From: Methylobacterium radiotolerans JCM 2831
GTDB taxonomy: Bacteria; Pseudomonadota; Alphaproteobacteria; Rhizobiales; Beijerinckiaceae
Assembly: GCF_000019725.1 (NCBI RefSeq)
Contig: NC_010505.1
Span: 1,116,001 to 1,180,000 of the forward strand
Reading direction: 5' to 3'
DNA length: 64,000 bases
A program made the translations under genes and the position numbers. This document shows positions 37,026 to 45,965 of this stretch, in pieces (the first letter of the stretch is position 1; each line of letters starts with the position of its first letter). The notes beneath the pieces are model-generated. The model ran no database searches. It was not told the DNA's origin and saw nothing but the letters and a program-made list of their open reading frames with translations.

Positions 37026-38063
37026 ATGACGAACGCTGCAGGTCGGGGTCGGATGGCTCGGGCGATCGGGCTCTCCCTTCTGGCCGGAGCCGGCCTGCTG
37101 GCCTGCGCGCTGCCGGCCGCCGCCGAGACCGCGCTTCTCAACGTCTCGTACGATCCGACCCGCGAGCTCTACCGCGAGATCAACGCCGCCTTCACGGAGG
37201 CGTGGAAGGCCAAGACCGGCGAGGCCATCACGGTGCGGGCCTCGCACGGCGGCTCGGGCGCGCAGGCGCGCACGGTGATCGACGGCGTCGACGCCGACGT
37301 GGTCACCCTCGGCATCCCGTCCGACATCGACGCGATCGCCAAGCTCACCCGCAAGATTCCGGAGGATTGGCGCAGCAGGCTGCCGAACCAGGGGACGCCC
37401 TACACCTCGACGGTGGTGTTCCTCGTCCGCAAGGGCAACCCGAAGGGCGTCAAGGACTGGGACGACCTGGTCAAGCCCGACGTGAAGGTGATCACGCCGA
37501 ATCCGAAGACCTCGGCGGGCGGGCGCTGGAACTTCCTCGCCGCCTGGGGCTACGCCTACGGGAAGGACAAGGACGCCGCGAAGGCCGACGCCTTCGTCGG
37601 GCAGGTCTACAAGAACGTGCCGGTGCTCGATACCGGCGCCCGCGGCTCGACGGTGACCTTCGCGCAGCGCGGCCTCGGCGACGTCCTGCCGACCTGGGAG
37701 AACGAGGCCTACCTCGTGCTCCAGGAGTTCGGCGCCGACAAGTTCGACATCGTCTCGCCGCCGACCTCGATCTACGCCGAGCCGCCGGTGGCCCTGGTGG
37801 CGGTCAACGCCGAGCGGAAGGGCACCACCAAGGCGGCCCAGGCCTATCTCGACTTCCTCTACAGCGACCGCGCCCAGGCGATCTTCGCCAAGCACCATTA
37901 CCGGCCGATCCGCCGGGAGGCGGCCGCCCCGGCGGACCTCGCCCAGCTGCCCGACATCAAGCTGTTCAAGATCGAGGATCTCCAGGGATCCTGGGACGAG
38001 ATCCAGAAGCGGAACTTCGACGCCGGCGGTCTGTTCGATCGTCTGAGCCGGGCCGGCCGCTGA
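37026..38063 (+). CDS. sbp: sulfate ABC transporter, periplasmic substrate-binding protein
   Basis: A 345-residue periplasmic binding protein with a signal peptide (AIGLSLLAGAGLLACALPAAAE). Mature signatures are those of Sbp/CysP: LLNVSYDPTRELYREINAAFTEAWK, ASHGGSGAQARTVIDG, ADVVTLGIPSDIDAIA, PKTSAGGRWNFLAAWGYA and TFAQRGLGDVLPTWENEA. It captures sulfate or thiosulfate for the CysTWA importer encoded directly downstream. Start chosen at the ATG directly before a hydrophobic leader; a GTG sits 2 nt upstream in another frame. Confidence 0.95.
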   Translation: MTNAAGRGRMARAIGLSLLAGAGLLACALPAAAETALLNVSYDPTRELYREINAAFTEAWKAKTGEAITVRASHGGSGAQARTVIDGVDADVVTLGIPSDIDAIAKLTRKIPEDWRSRLPNQGTPYTSTVVFLVRKGNPKGVKDWDDLVKPDVKVITPNPKTSAGGRWNFLAAWGYAYGKDKDAAKADAFVGQVYKNVPVLDTGARGSTVTFAQRGLGDVLPTWENEAYLVLQEFGADKFDIVSPPTSIYAEPPVALVAVNAERKGTTKAAQAYLDFLYSDRAQAIFAKHHYRPIRREAAAPADLAQLPDIKLFKIEDLQGSWDEIQKRNFDAGGLFDRLSRAGR

Positions 38064-38074
38064 GGCTCCAGACC

Positions 38075-38929
38075 ATGGTCCAGACGCCCCGTCCCCGTCG
38101 GACATTCCGACGGCCGAGCGTGATCCCGGGCTTCGGGATCAGCTTCGGCTACACGCTGACCTGCCTCGGCCTGATCGTCCTGCTGCCGCTGGCCGGGCTG
38201 GTGGTGAAGGCCTCGGGGCTCGGCCTGTCGGGCATCTGGGAGGTCGCCACCGATCCGCGGGTGGCCAGCGCCCTGCGGATCAGCTTCGGCGTCTCGGCCA
38301 TCGCGGCGCTGGTCGCCTCGGCCTTCGGCTTCCTGGTGGCCTGGGTCCTGACCCGCTACCGCTTCCCGGGCCGCAAGCTGGTCGACGCCGCCGTCGACCT
38401 GCCCTTCGCCCTGCCGACCGCGGTCGCCGGCATCGCGCTCGCCTCGCTCTACGCGCCGGACGGGCTGCTCGGCGCGCCGCTGGCGCGCCTCGGCATCCAG
38501 GCGGCCTACACGCCGGTCGGCATTTTCATCGCCATGGTCTTCATCGGCCTGCCCTTCGCGGTGCGGACCGTGCAGCCGCTGATCGCCGAGATCGACAAGG
38601 AGATCGAGGAGGCCTCGGCCACCCTCGGGGCGACGCGCCTCGTCACCCTCACCCGGGTGGTGCTGCCGCCGCTGATCCCGGCGGTGCTCACCGGCTTCGC
38701 GCTCGCCTTCGCCCGGGGCGTCGGCGAGTACGGCTCCATCATCTTCATCGCCGGCAACCTGCCCTACGTGTCGGAGATCGCGCCGCTCCTGATCGTCATC
38801 AAGCTCTCCGAGTTCGACTACGGCGGGGCGGCGGCCATCGCGACCATCATGCTCGGGATCTCGTTCCTGACGCTGCTCGCCATCAACCTCATCCAGGCCT
38901 GGTCACGGCGGCGGTTCGGCTATGTCTGA
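38075..38929 (+). CDS. cysT: sulfate ABC transporter permease CysT
   Basis: A 284-residue permease with about six membrane segments. The ABC-permease EAA loop is visible ([51 protein letters not shown]), and [15 protein letters not shown] marks the CysT/CysU type. It starts 11 nt after sbp and overlaps cysW by 8 nt, showing one operon. Confidence 0.95.
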   Translation: MVQTPRPRRTFRRPSVIPGFGISFGYTLTCLGLIVLLPLAGLVVKASGLGLSGIWEVATDPRVASALRISFGVSAIAALVASAFGFLVAWVLTRYRFPGRKLVDAAVDLPFALPTAVAGIALASLYAPDGLLGAPLARLGIQAAYTPVGIFIAMVFIGLPFAVRTVQPLIAEIDKEIEEASATLGATRLVTLTRVVLPPLIPAVLTGFALAFARGVGEYGSIIFIAGNLPYVSEIAPLLIVIKLSEFDYGGAAAIATIMLGISFLTLLAINLIQAWSRRRFGYV

Positions 38930-39803
38930 GATCTTCTCCCCCGCCTTCGTGCCGGCTGCCAAGCCGGCCCCGGTCGCGTCGGAGGGGGCCGGCGTCCGCG
39001 CGGTCCTGATCGGCATCGCCGTGGCGTTCCTGGCGCTGTTCCTGGTGCTGCCGCTGTTCGCGGTCTTCCTCCAGGCCTTCTCGAAGGGGATCGACGCCTT
39101 CCTGGACGCCTTCCGGGAGCCCGATGCCTGGAGCGCGATCCGCCTGACGCTGACCGTGGCGGCGATCGCGGTGCCGTTCAACGTCGTGTTCGGGCTGGCC
39201 GCCTCCTGGGCCATCGCCAAGTTCGAGTTTCCCGGCAAGTCGCTGCTGATCACCCTGATCGACCTTCCGTTCTCGGTCTCGCCGGTGGTCTCGGGGATGA
39301 TCTACGTGCTGCTGTTCGGGTCCCAGGGCCTGTTCGGATCCTGGCTCATCGATCACGGCATCCAGATCCTGTTCGCCCTGCCGGGGATCGTGCTGGCGAC
39401 GGTGTTCGTCACCTTCCCGTTCGTCGCCCGCGAGCTGATCCCGCTGATGCAGGAGCAGGGCACCGCCGAGGAGGAGGCGGCGCTGACGCTGGGCGCCTCG
39501 GGCCTGCACGCGTTCCGGACGGTGACGCTGCCCAATATCCGCTGGGGCCTGCTCTACAGCGTGCTCCTCTGCAATGCCCGGGCGATGGGCGAGTTCGGAG
39601 CGGTGTCGGTGGTGTCGGGCCACATCCGCGGCCTGACCAACACTATCCCACTCCACGTGGAGATCCTCTACAATGAGTACAACTTCGTCGCCGCATTCGC
39701 CGTCGCTTCGCTCCTCGCCGTCCTTGCCCTCATCACCCTCGTCCTCAAATCCGTCCTCGAGTGGCGCTTCGCAGGCGAGCTCGCGCACGGCCGGGCGCAC
39801 TGA
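38922..39803 (+). CDS. cysW: sulfate ABC transporter permease CysW
   Basis: A 293-residue permease with about six membrane segments; EAA loop [57 protein letters not shown], and [20 protein letters not shown] typical of CysW. It pairs with CysT to form the sulfate channel. Its last 131 nt overlap the apparent start of cysA in another frame. Confidence 0.95.
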   Translation: MSEIFSPAFVPAAKPAPVASEGAGVRAVLIGIAVAFLALFLVLPLFAVFLQAFSKGIDAFLDAFREPDAWSAIRLTLTVAAIAVPFNVVFGLAASWAIAKFEFPGKSLLITLIDLPFSVSPVVSGMIYVLLFGSQGLFGSWLIDHGIQILFALPGIVLATVFVTFPFVARELIPLMQEQGTAEEEAALTLGASGLHAFRTVTLPNIRWGLLYSVLLCNARAMGEFGAVSVVSGHIRGLTNTIPLHVEILYNEYNFVAAFAVASLLAVLALITLVLKSVLEWRFAGELAHGRAH

Positions 39804-40845
39804 TCGCCCCTCCACGGCGATCCGGGTCGAGGACGTCTCGAAGACGTTCGACACGGCGGCGGTGCTGCACGACCTGTCGCTGGACGTGCGGGCGGGCGAG
39901 CTGATCGGGCTGCTCGGCCCCTCGGGGTCGGGCAAGACGACGCTGCTGCGGATCATCGCCGGGCTCGACGCGCCGGACCGGGGCCGGATCCTGTTCGGGG
40001 ACGACGACGCCACCGGCCTCGCCGTGCAGGAGCGGGCGGTGGGCTTCGTGTTCCAGCACTACGCCCTGTTCAAGCACATGAGCGTGGCCGACAACATCGC
40101 CTACGGGCTGAACGCGCGGCGCCGCGCCGACCGGCCGGCCAAGGCCGAGATCAAGCGCCGGGTCGGCGACCTGCTCGACCTGATCCGGCTCTCCGGCTTC
40201 GGCGACCGCTACCCGTCGCAGCTCTCCGGCGGCCAGCGCCAGCGCGTCGCGCTCGCCCGGGCCCTCGCGGTCGAGCCGCGGGTGCTGCTGCTGGACGAGC
40301 CGTTCGGGGCGCTCGACGCCCAGGTCCGCAAGGACCTGCGCCGCTGGCTGCGCGAGATCCACGACCGCACCGGCCAGACCACGATCTTCGTGACCCACGA
40401 CCAGGACGAGGCGCTGGAGCTGTCGGACCGCGTGGCCGTGCTCGACCGCGGCCGCCTGGAGCAGGTCGGCACGCCCGACGAGGTGCAGGAGAACCCGGCC
40501 TCCGCCACCGTGATGAAGTTCCTCGGCGATTCCGTCGAGGTCGAGGCGATCGCCGAGGGCGGCCGGGTGCTGGTCCGGGGCCGGGAGACCCCGGTGGCGG
40601 CGCCCGCCAGCCTGTTCGGTCCGGTCAAGCTCTACGTCCGGCCCTGGCAGCTGCAGCTCGCCGAGCCCGAGGCCGCGCACCTGTCCGGCACGGTGCGCAG
40701 CTCGTACCGGACGCAGGGCCGCCAGCGGATCGAGGTGGCCGACCCCGAAGGTCGCGTCCTCGCCGTGGAGGATTTCGACGGCGTGCGCTACCCGGCCGGC
40801 CACCCGGTCGGCCTGCGGATCAACGGCGGGCACGTGTTCGGGTGA
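39673..40845 (+). CDS. cysA: sulfate/thiosulfate ABC transporter ATP-binding protein CysA
   Basis: An ABC ATPase: Walker [18 protein letters not shown]-loop [14 protein letters not shown], signature [15 protein letters not shown], Walker [15 protein letters not shown] and H-loop [10 protein letters not shown], followed by a C-terminal regulatory domain. Homology starts at [12 protein letters not shown] (about residue 49), but there is no ATG, GTG or TTG just before it; the only ATG in frame is at 39673, inside cysW, with a GGAG ribosome binding site 10 nt upstream. That gives 390 residues with a 48-residue Ser/Pro-rich N-terminus. The true start is uncertain. Confidence 0.9.
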   Translation: MSTTSSPHSPSLRSSPSLPSSPSSSNPSSSGASQASSRTAGRTDRPSTAIRVEDVSKTFDTAAVLHDLSLDVRAGELIGLLGPSGSGKTTLLRIIAGLDAPDRGRILFGDDDATGLAVQERAVGFVFQHYALFKHMSVADNIAYGLNARRRADRPAKAEIKRRVGDLLDLIRLSGFGDRYPSQLSGGQRQRVALARALAVEPRVLLLDEPFGALDAQVRKDLRRWLREIHDRTGQTTIFVTHDQDEALELSDRVAVLDRGRLEQVGTPDEVQENPASATVMKFLGDSVEVEAIAEGGRVLVRGRETPVAAPASLFGPVKLYVRPWQLQLAEPEAAHLSGTVRSSYRTQGRQRIEVADPEGRVLAVEDFDGVRYPAGHPVGLRINGGHVFG

Positions 40846-40884
40846 GGCTCGCCAGCGGCCGCGCGGCACCCTAGGCTCCCGACC

Positions 40885-41934
40885 ATGACCGGACCGAGTC
40901 GCGAACCCGCCCCCGACGTCCTGGCCGCCATCGGCCAGACGCCGCTGATCCGCCTGCGCCGCGCCTCCGAGGAGACCGGCTGCACCATCTACGGCAAGGC
41001 GGAGTTCCTCAATCCCGGCCTGTCGGTGAAGGACCGCGCGGCGCTGTCCATCGTGCGGGACGCGGAGGCGCGGGACCTGATCCGCCCGGGCGGCACGATC
41101 GTCGAGGGCACCGCCGGCAACACCGGCATCGGCCTCGCCCTGGTGGCCTCGGTGCGCGGTTACCGGACGCTGATCGTCATTCCGGTCACCCAGTCCGAGG
41201 AGAAGAAGCAGACCCTGCGGCTCGCGGGTGCCCGGCTGGTGGAGGTGCCGGCGGTGCCCTTCGCCAACCCGAACAACTACGTCCACGTGGCCCGGCGGCT
41301 CGCGGACAGACTCGCCGCCACCGAGCCGGCGGGCGCCTTCTTCGCCGACCAGTTCGACAACGTCGCCAACCGGCAGGCCCATGTCGACGGCACCGGCCCG
41401 GAGATCTGGGCGCAGACCGGCGGCCGTGTCGACGGCTTCGTCTGCGCGGCCGGGACCGGCGGCACGCTGGCCGGCACCGCCGAGGCCCTGCGCGCCCGCA
41501 ACCCGCAGGTGCGGATCGCGCTGTCGGACCCCGAGGGCTCGGCCCTCTATGCCCACTACACGACCGGCACACTGAAGGCCGAGGGCTCCTCGATCACCGA
41601 AGGGATCGGGCAGGGGCGGATCACCCGCAACCTCGAGGGCTTCATCCCCGACCGCGCCTTCCGGATCCCGGACCGCGAGGCCCTCGACATCGTCTTCGGG
41701 CTGATGCGGGAGGAGGGGCTGTCGCTGGGCGGCTCGTCGGGCATCAACGTCGCCGGGGCGATCCGGCTGGCCCGGGACCTCGGGCCCGGTCACACCATCG
41801 TGACGATCCTCTGCGACGGGGCGGCCCGCTACGCCTCGAAGCTGTTCAACCCGGCTTTCCTCGCCGAGCGCGGCCTGCCGGTTCCGGGCTGGCTCGACGC
41901 GCCGCAGGAGGCCCTGCCCGACTGGCACGCTTGA
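40885..41934 (+). CDS. cysK: cysteine synthase A (O-acetylserine sulfhydrylase)
   Basis: A 349-residue PLP enzyme making cysteine from O-acetylserine and sulfide. The Schiff-base Lys49 lies in PGLSVKDRAAL; the substrate loop EGTAGNTGIGLAL, the PLP-phosphate loop CAAGTGGTLAG and the late SLGGSSGINVAG are present. It lies 39 nt after cysA, consistent with joint sulfur-assimilation control. The length and C-terminal extension are slightly longer than enterobacterial CysK. Confidence 0.93.
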   Translation: MTGPSREPAPDVLAAIGQTPLIRLRRASEETGCTIYGKAEFLNPGLSVKDRAALSIVRDAEARDLIRPGGTIVEGTAGNTGIGLALVASVRGYRTLIVIPVTQSEEKKQTLRLAGARLVEVPAVPFANPNNYVHVARRLADRLAATEPAGAFFADQFDNVANRQAHVDGTGPEIWAQTGGRVDGFVCAAGTGGTLAGTAEALRARNPQVRIALSDPEGSALYAHYTTGTLKAEGSSITEGIGQGRITRNLEGFIPDRAFRIPDREALDIVFGLMREEGLSLGGSSGINVAGAIRLARDLGPGHTIVTILCDGAARYASKLFNPAFLAERGLPVPGWLDAPQEALPDWHA

Positions 41935-41982
41935 GGCCCGAGCCTCATCCGGAATTTTCCTCACAAAAGCGTGGCTTGGCGT

Positions 41983-42008
41983 TGAACGGAACGGAATGTC
42001 GCAGCGTT
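41983..42008 (+). promoter_or_regulatory. possible EcfG-type stress promoter
   Basis: TGAAC-N17-CGTT resembles the alphaproteobacterial EcfG consensus GGAAC-N16/17-CGTT with one mismatch, 48 nt before the DUF3309-like start codon. Speculative from one site. Confidence 0.35.
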
Positions 42009-42055
42009 TGAACGGTCACGCTCGCACCAGCGCGACCGTCCGGAGAACGCGACCG

Positions 42056-42211
42056 ATGTCCCTTGTCACCATCCTGCTCATCATCCTGATCATCCTGGCC
42101 TTCGGCGGCGGCGGCTTCCTCGGCGGCGGCGCGTATCGCGGTCCCGGCTTCGGTCTGGGCGGCATCCTGCTGATCGTGCTGATCGTGCTCCTGGTCACCG
42201 GGCGGCTCTGA
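42056..42211 (+). CDS. small DUF3309-like membrane protein
   Basis: A 51-residue protein, MSLVTILLIILIILAFGGGGFLGGGAYRGPGFGLGGILLIVLIVLLVTGRL: two hydrophobic helices joined by a Gly-rich loop. This layout is that of the DUF3309 family of small inner-membrane proteins of unknown function, abundant in alphaproteobacteria. A longer frame with an upstream ATG is open but the family starts here. An EcfG-like promoter motif upstream hints at stress control. Confidence 0.75.
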   Translation: MSLVTILLIILIILAFGGGGFLGGGAYRGPGFGLGGILLIVLIVLLVTGRL

Positions 42212-42313
42212 GCCGCAGCCCGTCGCCTGGGCGGAGGAACCGTCCGCCCAAGTCCCCGGACGGCCGCAGATGCCGGCCGCCGGGCGCCAGGGGATCCGCC
42301 CGCGGCGCGCACC

Positions 42314-43786
42314 CTAGCGGCAGGTGATCCCCACCACGGCGGGCGCGACCGCGCCGGGCCCGCCACCCGGCTGCGGCGGCGCCGGGGGGACGCCCTGGGC
42401 GGAGAGGAAGGCGTGGATCGCCCGCGCCGGCACGAGCGGCAGGCGCGCCGGCGGCACCACCCCGGCGACCCGGCGCGGCGCCGCGGGGTAGCGGGCGACG
42501 AGCCCGACGAGGGTCCCCGACCGTTCGAGCACCGGCGCGCCGCCGGAACCTGGCTGGAGCGCCGCGATCACGTCGCCGCCCCGCACCTCGCCGGGGGCGG
42601 CCTGGACCCCGTCGGGGCCCGGCGCCAGGGCGATCACGCTCTCTTCGGCACCGACGGGCTCGATCCGGATCGCGGCCCGGAGCGGGGCGGGGGCGCCGGG
42701 CACATCGAGGAGGGCGAGGCCGGCCGGATCGGTGGCGAGCACCCGCACCGGCGTCGCGCCGACGCGGAGCTGCGCGCAGCCCTCCAGCACGGCGGAGGCG
42801 GTCAGAACGCGTCCCGGCGCCACCGCGAGACCCGCGCCCGATGCCGGCGCGGGGGAGAGGCTCGCCGGCCTCAGGGGGGCGGCGGCCTGCGGCGAGGGCG
42901 CCGGGTTTGCGGCGGCGCGGGTCGCCGGCGCCGGGCCCGCCGAAAGCTGGGCGGCCGGCGCCGCGGCGGGGTCCGGAAACGGCACGAAGGCGTTCGCCAC
43001 GGCGATGACGAGCCGGTCGACCTCCGGCGCGAGGGCGCGGTCGTAGCCGAGCAGGAAACCGCGCACGCCCTCGGGGCCGGACGCGTAGCGGATGTAGGAC
43101 AAGCCCGGCCCGGTCTCGGCGGTGACCACCACGGTGTCCGGCCGCCGCAGCTTGTAGGTCACCTTGCGGCCGGGGAGCGGCGCGGTCGCCTTCTCGAACA
43201 GCGCGTCCAGGCTCTCGGTCCCCGGCGGGAAGGCGCGGGATTCGAGGGTCACGCGCCCGTCCTGGCTCTGCCAGCGGGTTCCGGAGGGCAGGGCGGTCCG
43301 TTTCGCCAGGAGCCTCTCGGGCACGCCCATCACGGCGCCGGTCCCGGGATCGACCGCGACGCGGAAGCGCGCCGCGTTCCGCGCCGCCGCGCCGGCGGCC
43401 AGCAGCGCCGCCCGGCCACGCGAATCGAGGGGGTCGGCCCCGCCTGTCCGGGCCGCGTAGGCGTTGAGCGCCTCGAAGGTCCGACGTCCGAAGGCCCCCG
43501 ACACCACGGCGTTGAAGTCGCCGGTCCAGACCAGGGCGTCCTGGACGGCCTTGCGGTCGGCCTCCGGGAGGGCCTCGAAGCCCGCCCTCATCGCCTCGAA
43601 GGCGGGATCGGCCAGCGCTCCGGGCGCCGGCGCGGGTCTCGGCGCGACCCGCGCGGGGGCCGGCCGGTCCTGGCCGGCGACCGGCCCGGTCCCGAGGGCG
43701 ATCAGGATCGCGAGGGCCGTCGCGCGCCGGGCGCGGCCGCGCGGGGCGTCCGGGATCCGACACCGCGACGCGTCACCCGAATCCAT
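42314..43786 (-). CDS. exported degenerate trypsin-like protein with peptidoglycan-binding-like N-terminal segment
   Basis: A 490-residue protein. An N-terminal hydrophobic leader (ATALAILIALGTGPVAG) is followed by a segment resembling a peptidoglycan-binding domain (ALVWTGDFNAVVSGAFGRRTFEALNAYAAR, about 85-115). A Pro/Ala-rich linker near 280-320 leads to a trypsin-like fold whose serine motif survives (PGSGGAPVL, about 438-446) and whose Asp strand reads DPAGLALLDV, but the His site expected as TAAHC reads TASAVLEGC. It is therefore probably a pseudo-protease. I do not know its partner. Convergent with the small DUF3309 gene. Confidence 0.65.
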   Translation of the reverse strand: MDSGDASRCRIPDAPRGRARRATALAILIALGTGPVAGQDRPAPARVAPRPAPAPGALADPAFEAMRAGFEALPEADRKAVQDALVWTGDFNAVVSGAFGRRTFEALNAYAARTGGADPLDSRGRAALLAAGAAARNAARFRVAVDPGTGAVMGVPERLLAKRTALPSGTRWQSQDGRVTLESRAFPPGTESLDALFEKATAPLPGRKVTYKLRRPDTVVVTAETGPGLSYIRYASGPEGVRGFLLGYDRALAPEVDRLVIAVANAFVPFPDPAAAPAAQLSAGPAPATRAAANPAPSPQAAAPLRPASLSPAPASGAGLAVAPGRVLTASAVLEGCAQLRVGATPVRVLATDPAGLALLDVPGAPAPLRAAIRIEPVGAEESVIALAPGPDGVQAAPGEVRGGDVIAALQPGSGGAPVLERSGTLVGLVARYPAAPRRVAGVVPPARLPLVPARAIHAFLSAQGVPPAPPQPGGGPGAVAPAVVGITCR

Positions 43787-43979
43787 TCCCGCCCTCCGAC
43801 CCTCGACGTCCCGATCCTGGCAGAGGCCGCGGCGACAGGCCAGGTCAATCCGGTCCCGGCGACCGTGCGTCCGGAACCGCGATGCGCTACAGGGCGGATA
43901 CCCGGCCCTGGGCGGCGGCCGGATCCCGGATCGCTCGTCCGGCTACGCGATGCCGCCACGGTTCGACGCGGAGCCCGGC

Positions 43980-44156
43980 ATGAGCGACACGAACAACACC
44001 TTCAAGAAGGCGCCCAAGCGCAAGGCCGCCAAGGGCAAGAGCATCAGCGTGTCGCCGGAGATGCGGCAGGCCTACGCCGACCTGATCCAGGAGCGCGCGG
44101 AGAAGCAGGAGGCCTACGGCCGCCACCTGCCGCAGGACGAGACGCGGCGGCGCTGA
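43980..44156 (+). CDS. small basic protein of unknown function
   Basis: A 58-residue, Lys/Arg-rich protein, MSDTNNTFKKAPKRKAAKGKSISVSPEMRQAYADLIQERAEKQEAYGRHLPQDETRRR. It is hydrophilic with a probable helix in the second half and no recognised domain. The chosen ATG starts just after a weak ribosome binding site (GGAGCC). It could be a nucleic-acid-associated protein by composition, but that is speculation. It may be a real gene because it lacks the low-complexity features of shadow frames. Confidence 0.5.
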   Translation: MSDTNNTFKKAPKRKAAKGKSISVSPEMRQAYADLIQERAEKQEAYGRHLPQDETRRR

Positions 44157-44208
44157 CGCGAGGATCGGGGTCGCGCCGGCAGCGCGAGGCCCCGACCGGA
44201 CCGTCCGC

Positions 44209-44508
44209 TCAGCGCTTGCGCACGAATTCGGTGCGCAGCACCAAACCCTTGATGGTGTCGTGGCGGCAGTCGATCTCCTCCGGATCGTCCGTGAGCCGGA
44301 TCGACCGGATGACCGTGCCCTGCTTCAGGGTCTGGTTGGCACCCTTGACCTTGAGGTCCTTGATCAGCGTGACCGAATCGCCGTCGGCCAGGACGTTGCC
44401 GGCCGCGTCGCGGACGGCCCTCGTCTCGGGGGGCGTGGCGGCGGACCCGGGCGGGAGCCACTCGCCCGTCGCCTCGTCGTAGACGTAAGCCTCGTCGTCG
44501 CCCGTCAA
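44209..44508 (-). CDS. PhnA/YjdM-like protein lacking the zinc ribbon
   Basis: A 99-residue protein whose C-terminal 70 residues (RDAAGNVLADGDSVTLIKDLKVKGANQTLKQGTVIRSIRLTDDPEEIDCRHDTIKGLVLRTEFVRKR) match the PhnA_YjdM domain closely. In E. coli the N-terminus is a zinc ribbon with two CxxC pairs; here it is replaced by a cysteine-free segment (DDEAYVYDEATGEWLPP). The family is annotated for phosphonate use but its biochemical role is not established. Confidence 0.82.
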   Translation of the reverse strand: MTGDDEAYVYDEATGEWLPPGSAATPPETRAVRDAAGNVLADGDSVTLIKDLKVKGANQTLKQGTVIRSIRLTDDPEEIDCRHDTIKGLVLRTEFVRKR

Positions 44509-44678
44509 ATCCGTGCCCCCTGTTCGGATCGGGGCCGGGTCCTGTCAGGATCGCGTGGGCCCGTCATCCGCGCGTCCCGGCACACCGAACCGGTCAGCGA
44601 GTCGGCGCGGGACGCCGCGAGCTTAGCCGATCGGACCGGCCCCGCGCGAGCGCGGCGGGGCCGGTCCGATCGAGCGCC

Positions 44679-45965
44679 CTACCGCTTCAGCGGACCGGCC
44701 TCGATCACGTCCTCGACCGTGCGCAGGCCGGCGCGCGGGGAGTTGACGAGGCAGGCCATGTTGCCCGGCGGGTGCTGGTTCTTCCACATCTTGGTGTGGG
44801 CCTGGGGGATCTTGTCCCAGGGGAAGACCTCGCTCATGCACGGGTCGATCCGCTGGTCGAGCACGAACTGGTTCGCCGCCGAGGCCTGCTTGAGGTGGGC
44901 GAAGTGCGAGCCCTGGATGCGCTTCTGCCGCATCCAGACGTAGCGGGCGTCGAAGGTGATGTTGAAGCCGGTCGTACCGGCGCAGAACACCACCATGCCG
45001 CCGCGCTTCACCACGAGCGCCGAGACCGGGAAGGTCGCCTCGCCGGGATGCTCGAACACGATGTCGACGTCCTGCTTGCCGGTGATGTCCCAGATCGCCT
45101 TGCCGAACTTCCGCGCCTCCTTGGTCCAGGCGTGGAACTCGGGGCTGTTGACCTTCGGGAGCTGGCCCCAGCAGTCGAAGTCCTTGCGGTTGATGACGCC
45201 CTTGGCGCCGAGGCTCATCACGTAGTCGCGCTTCGACTCGTCCGAGATCACCGCGATGGCGTTGGCGCCCGAGGCCGCGCAGAGCTGCACGCCGAACACG
45301 CCGAGACCGCCCGAGGCGCCCCAGATCAGCACGTTCTGGCCCGGCTTCACCGTGTGCGGGGCGTGGCCGAACAGCATGCGGTAGGCGGTGGCGAGCGTCA
45401 GCGTGTAGCAGGCGGCCTCCTCCCAGGTGAGGTGCTTGGGCCGCGTCATGAGCTGACGCGACTGCACCCGGCAGAACTGCGCGAAGGAGCCGTCGCCGGT
45501 CTCGTAGCCCCAGATGCGCTGCGAGGGCGACAGCATCGGGTCGCCGCCATTGCACTCCTCGTCGTCGCCGTCGTCCCGGTTGCAGTGGACGATGACCTCG
45601 TCGCCGACCTTCCAGCGCTTCACCTTGGAGCCGACCTTCCAGACGATGCCGGAGGCGTCGGAGCCCGCGATGTGGTACTCGCCCTTGTGGACGTCGAAGG
45701 GCGAGATCGGCTCGCCGAGGCCGGCCCAGACGCCGTTGTAGTTGACGCCCGCCGCCATGACGTAGACCAGCACCTCGTCGTCGCCGATCTCCCAGACCGG
45801 CAGCACCTCGAGCTGGTGGGACTGCTCCGGGGGTCCGTGCCGCTCGCGCCGGATCGCCCAGGCATACATCTTGGCCGGCACATGACCCAGCGGCGGGATT
45901 TCACCCATCTCGTAGAGGTCCTTGACCTCCCCGCCCGTCGGACTGATCGCAGCGCTCGCCGCCAT
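44679..45965 (-). CDS. ccr: crotonyl-CoA carboxylase/reductase
   Basis: A 428-residue medium-chain dehydrogenase/reductase, the key enzyme of the ethylmalonyl-CoA pathway: it reduces crotonyl-CoA with NADPH while fixing CO2 to give ethylmalonyl-CoA. Diagnostic segments are GEIPPLGHVPAKMYAWAIRRERHG, ECNGGDPMLSPSQRIWGYETGDGSFAQFCRVQ, LIWGASGGLGVFGVQLC (NADPH loop) and QKRIQGSHFAHLKQASAANQFV. The ATG has a GAGGAGAG ribosome binding site; the upstream frame is not homologous. It is divergent from ecm, 612 nt apart. Confidence 0.97.
   Translation of the reverse strand: MAASAAISPTGGEVKDLYEMGEIPPLGHVPAKMYAWAIRRERHGPPEQSHQLEVLPVWEIGDDEVLVYVMAAGVNYNGVWAGLGEPISPFDVHKGEYHIAGSDASGIVWKVGSKVKRWKVGDEVIVHCNRDDGDDEECNGGDPMLSPSQRIWGYETGDGSFAQFCRVQSRQLMTRPKHLTWEEAACYTLTLATAYRMLFGHAPHTVKPGQNVLIWGASGGLGVFGVQLCAASGANAIAVISDESKRDYVMSLGAKGVINRKDFDCWGQLPKVNSPEFHAWTKEARKFGKAIWDITGKQDVDIVFEHPGEATFPVSALVVKRGGMVVFCAGTTGFNITFDARYVWMRQKRIQGSHFAHLKQASAANQFVLDQRIDPCMSEVFPWDKIPQAHTKMWKNQHPPGNMACLVNSPRAGLRTVEDVIEAGPLKR

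Noticed and set aside
44160..44208. Intrinsic terminator between the small basic gene and the PhnA-like gene
   Set aside because: The stem is interrupted and there is no T-tract, so the evidence is too weak to list.
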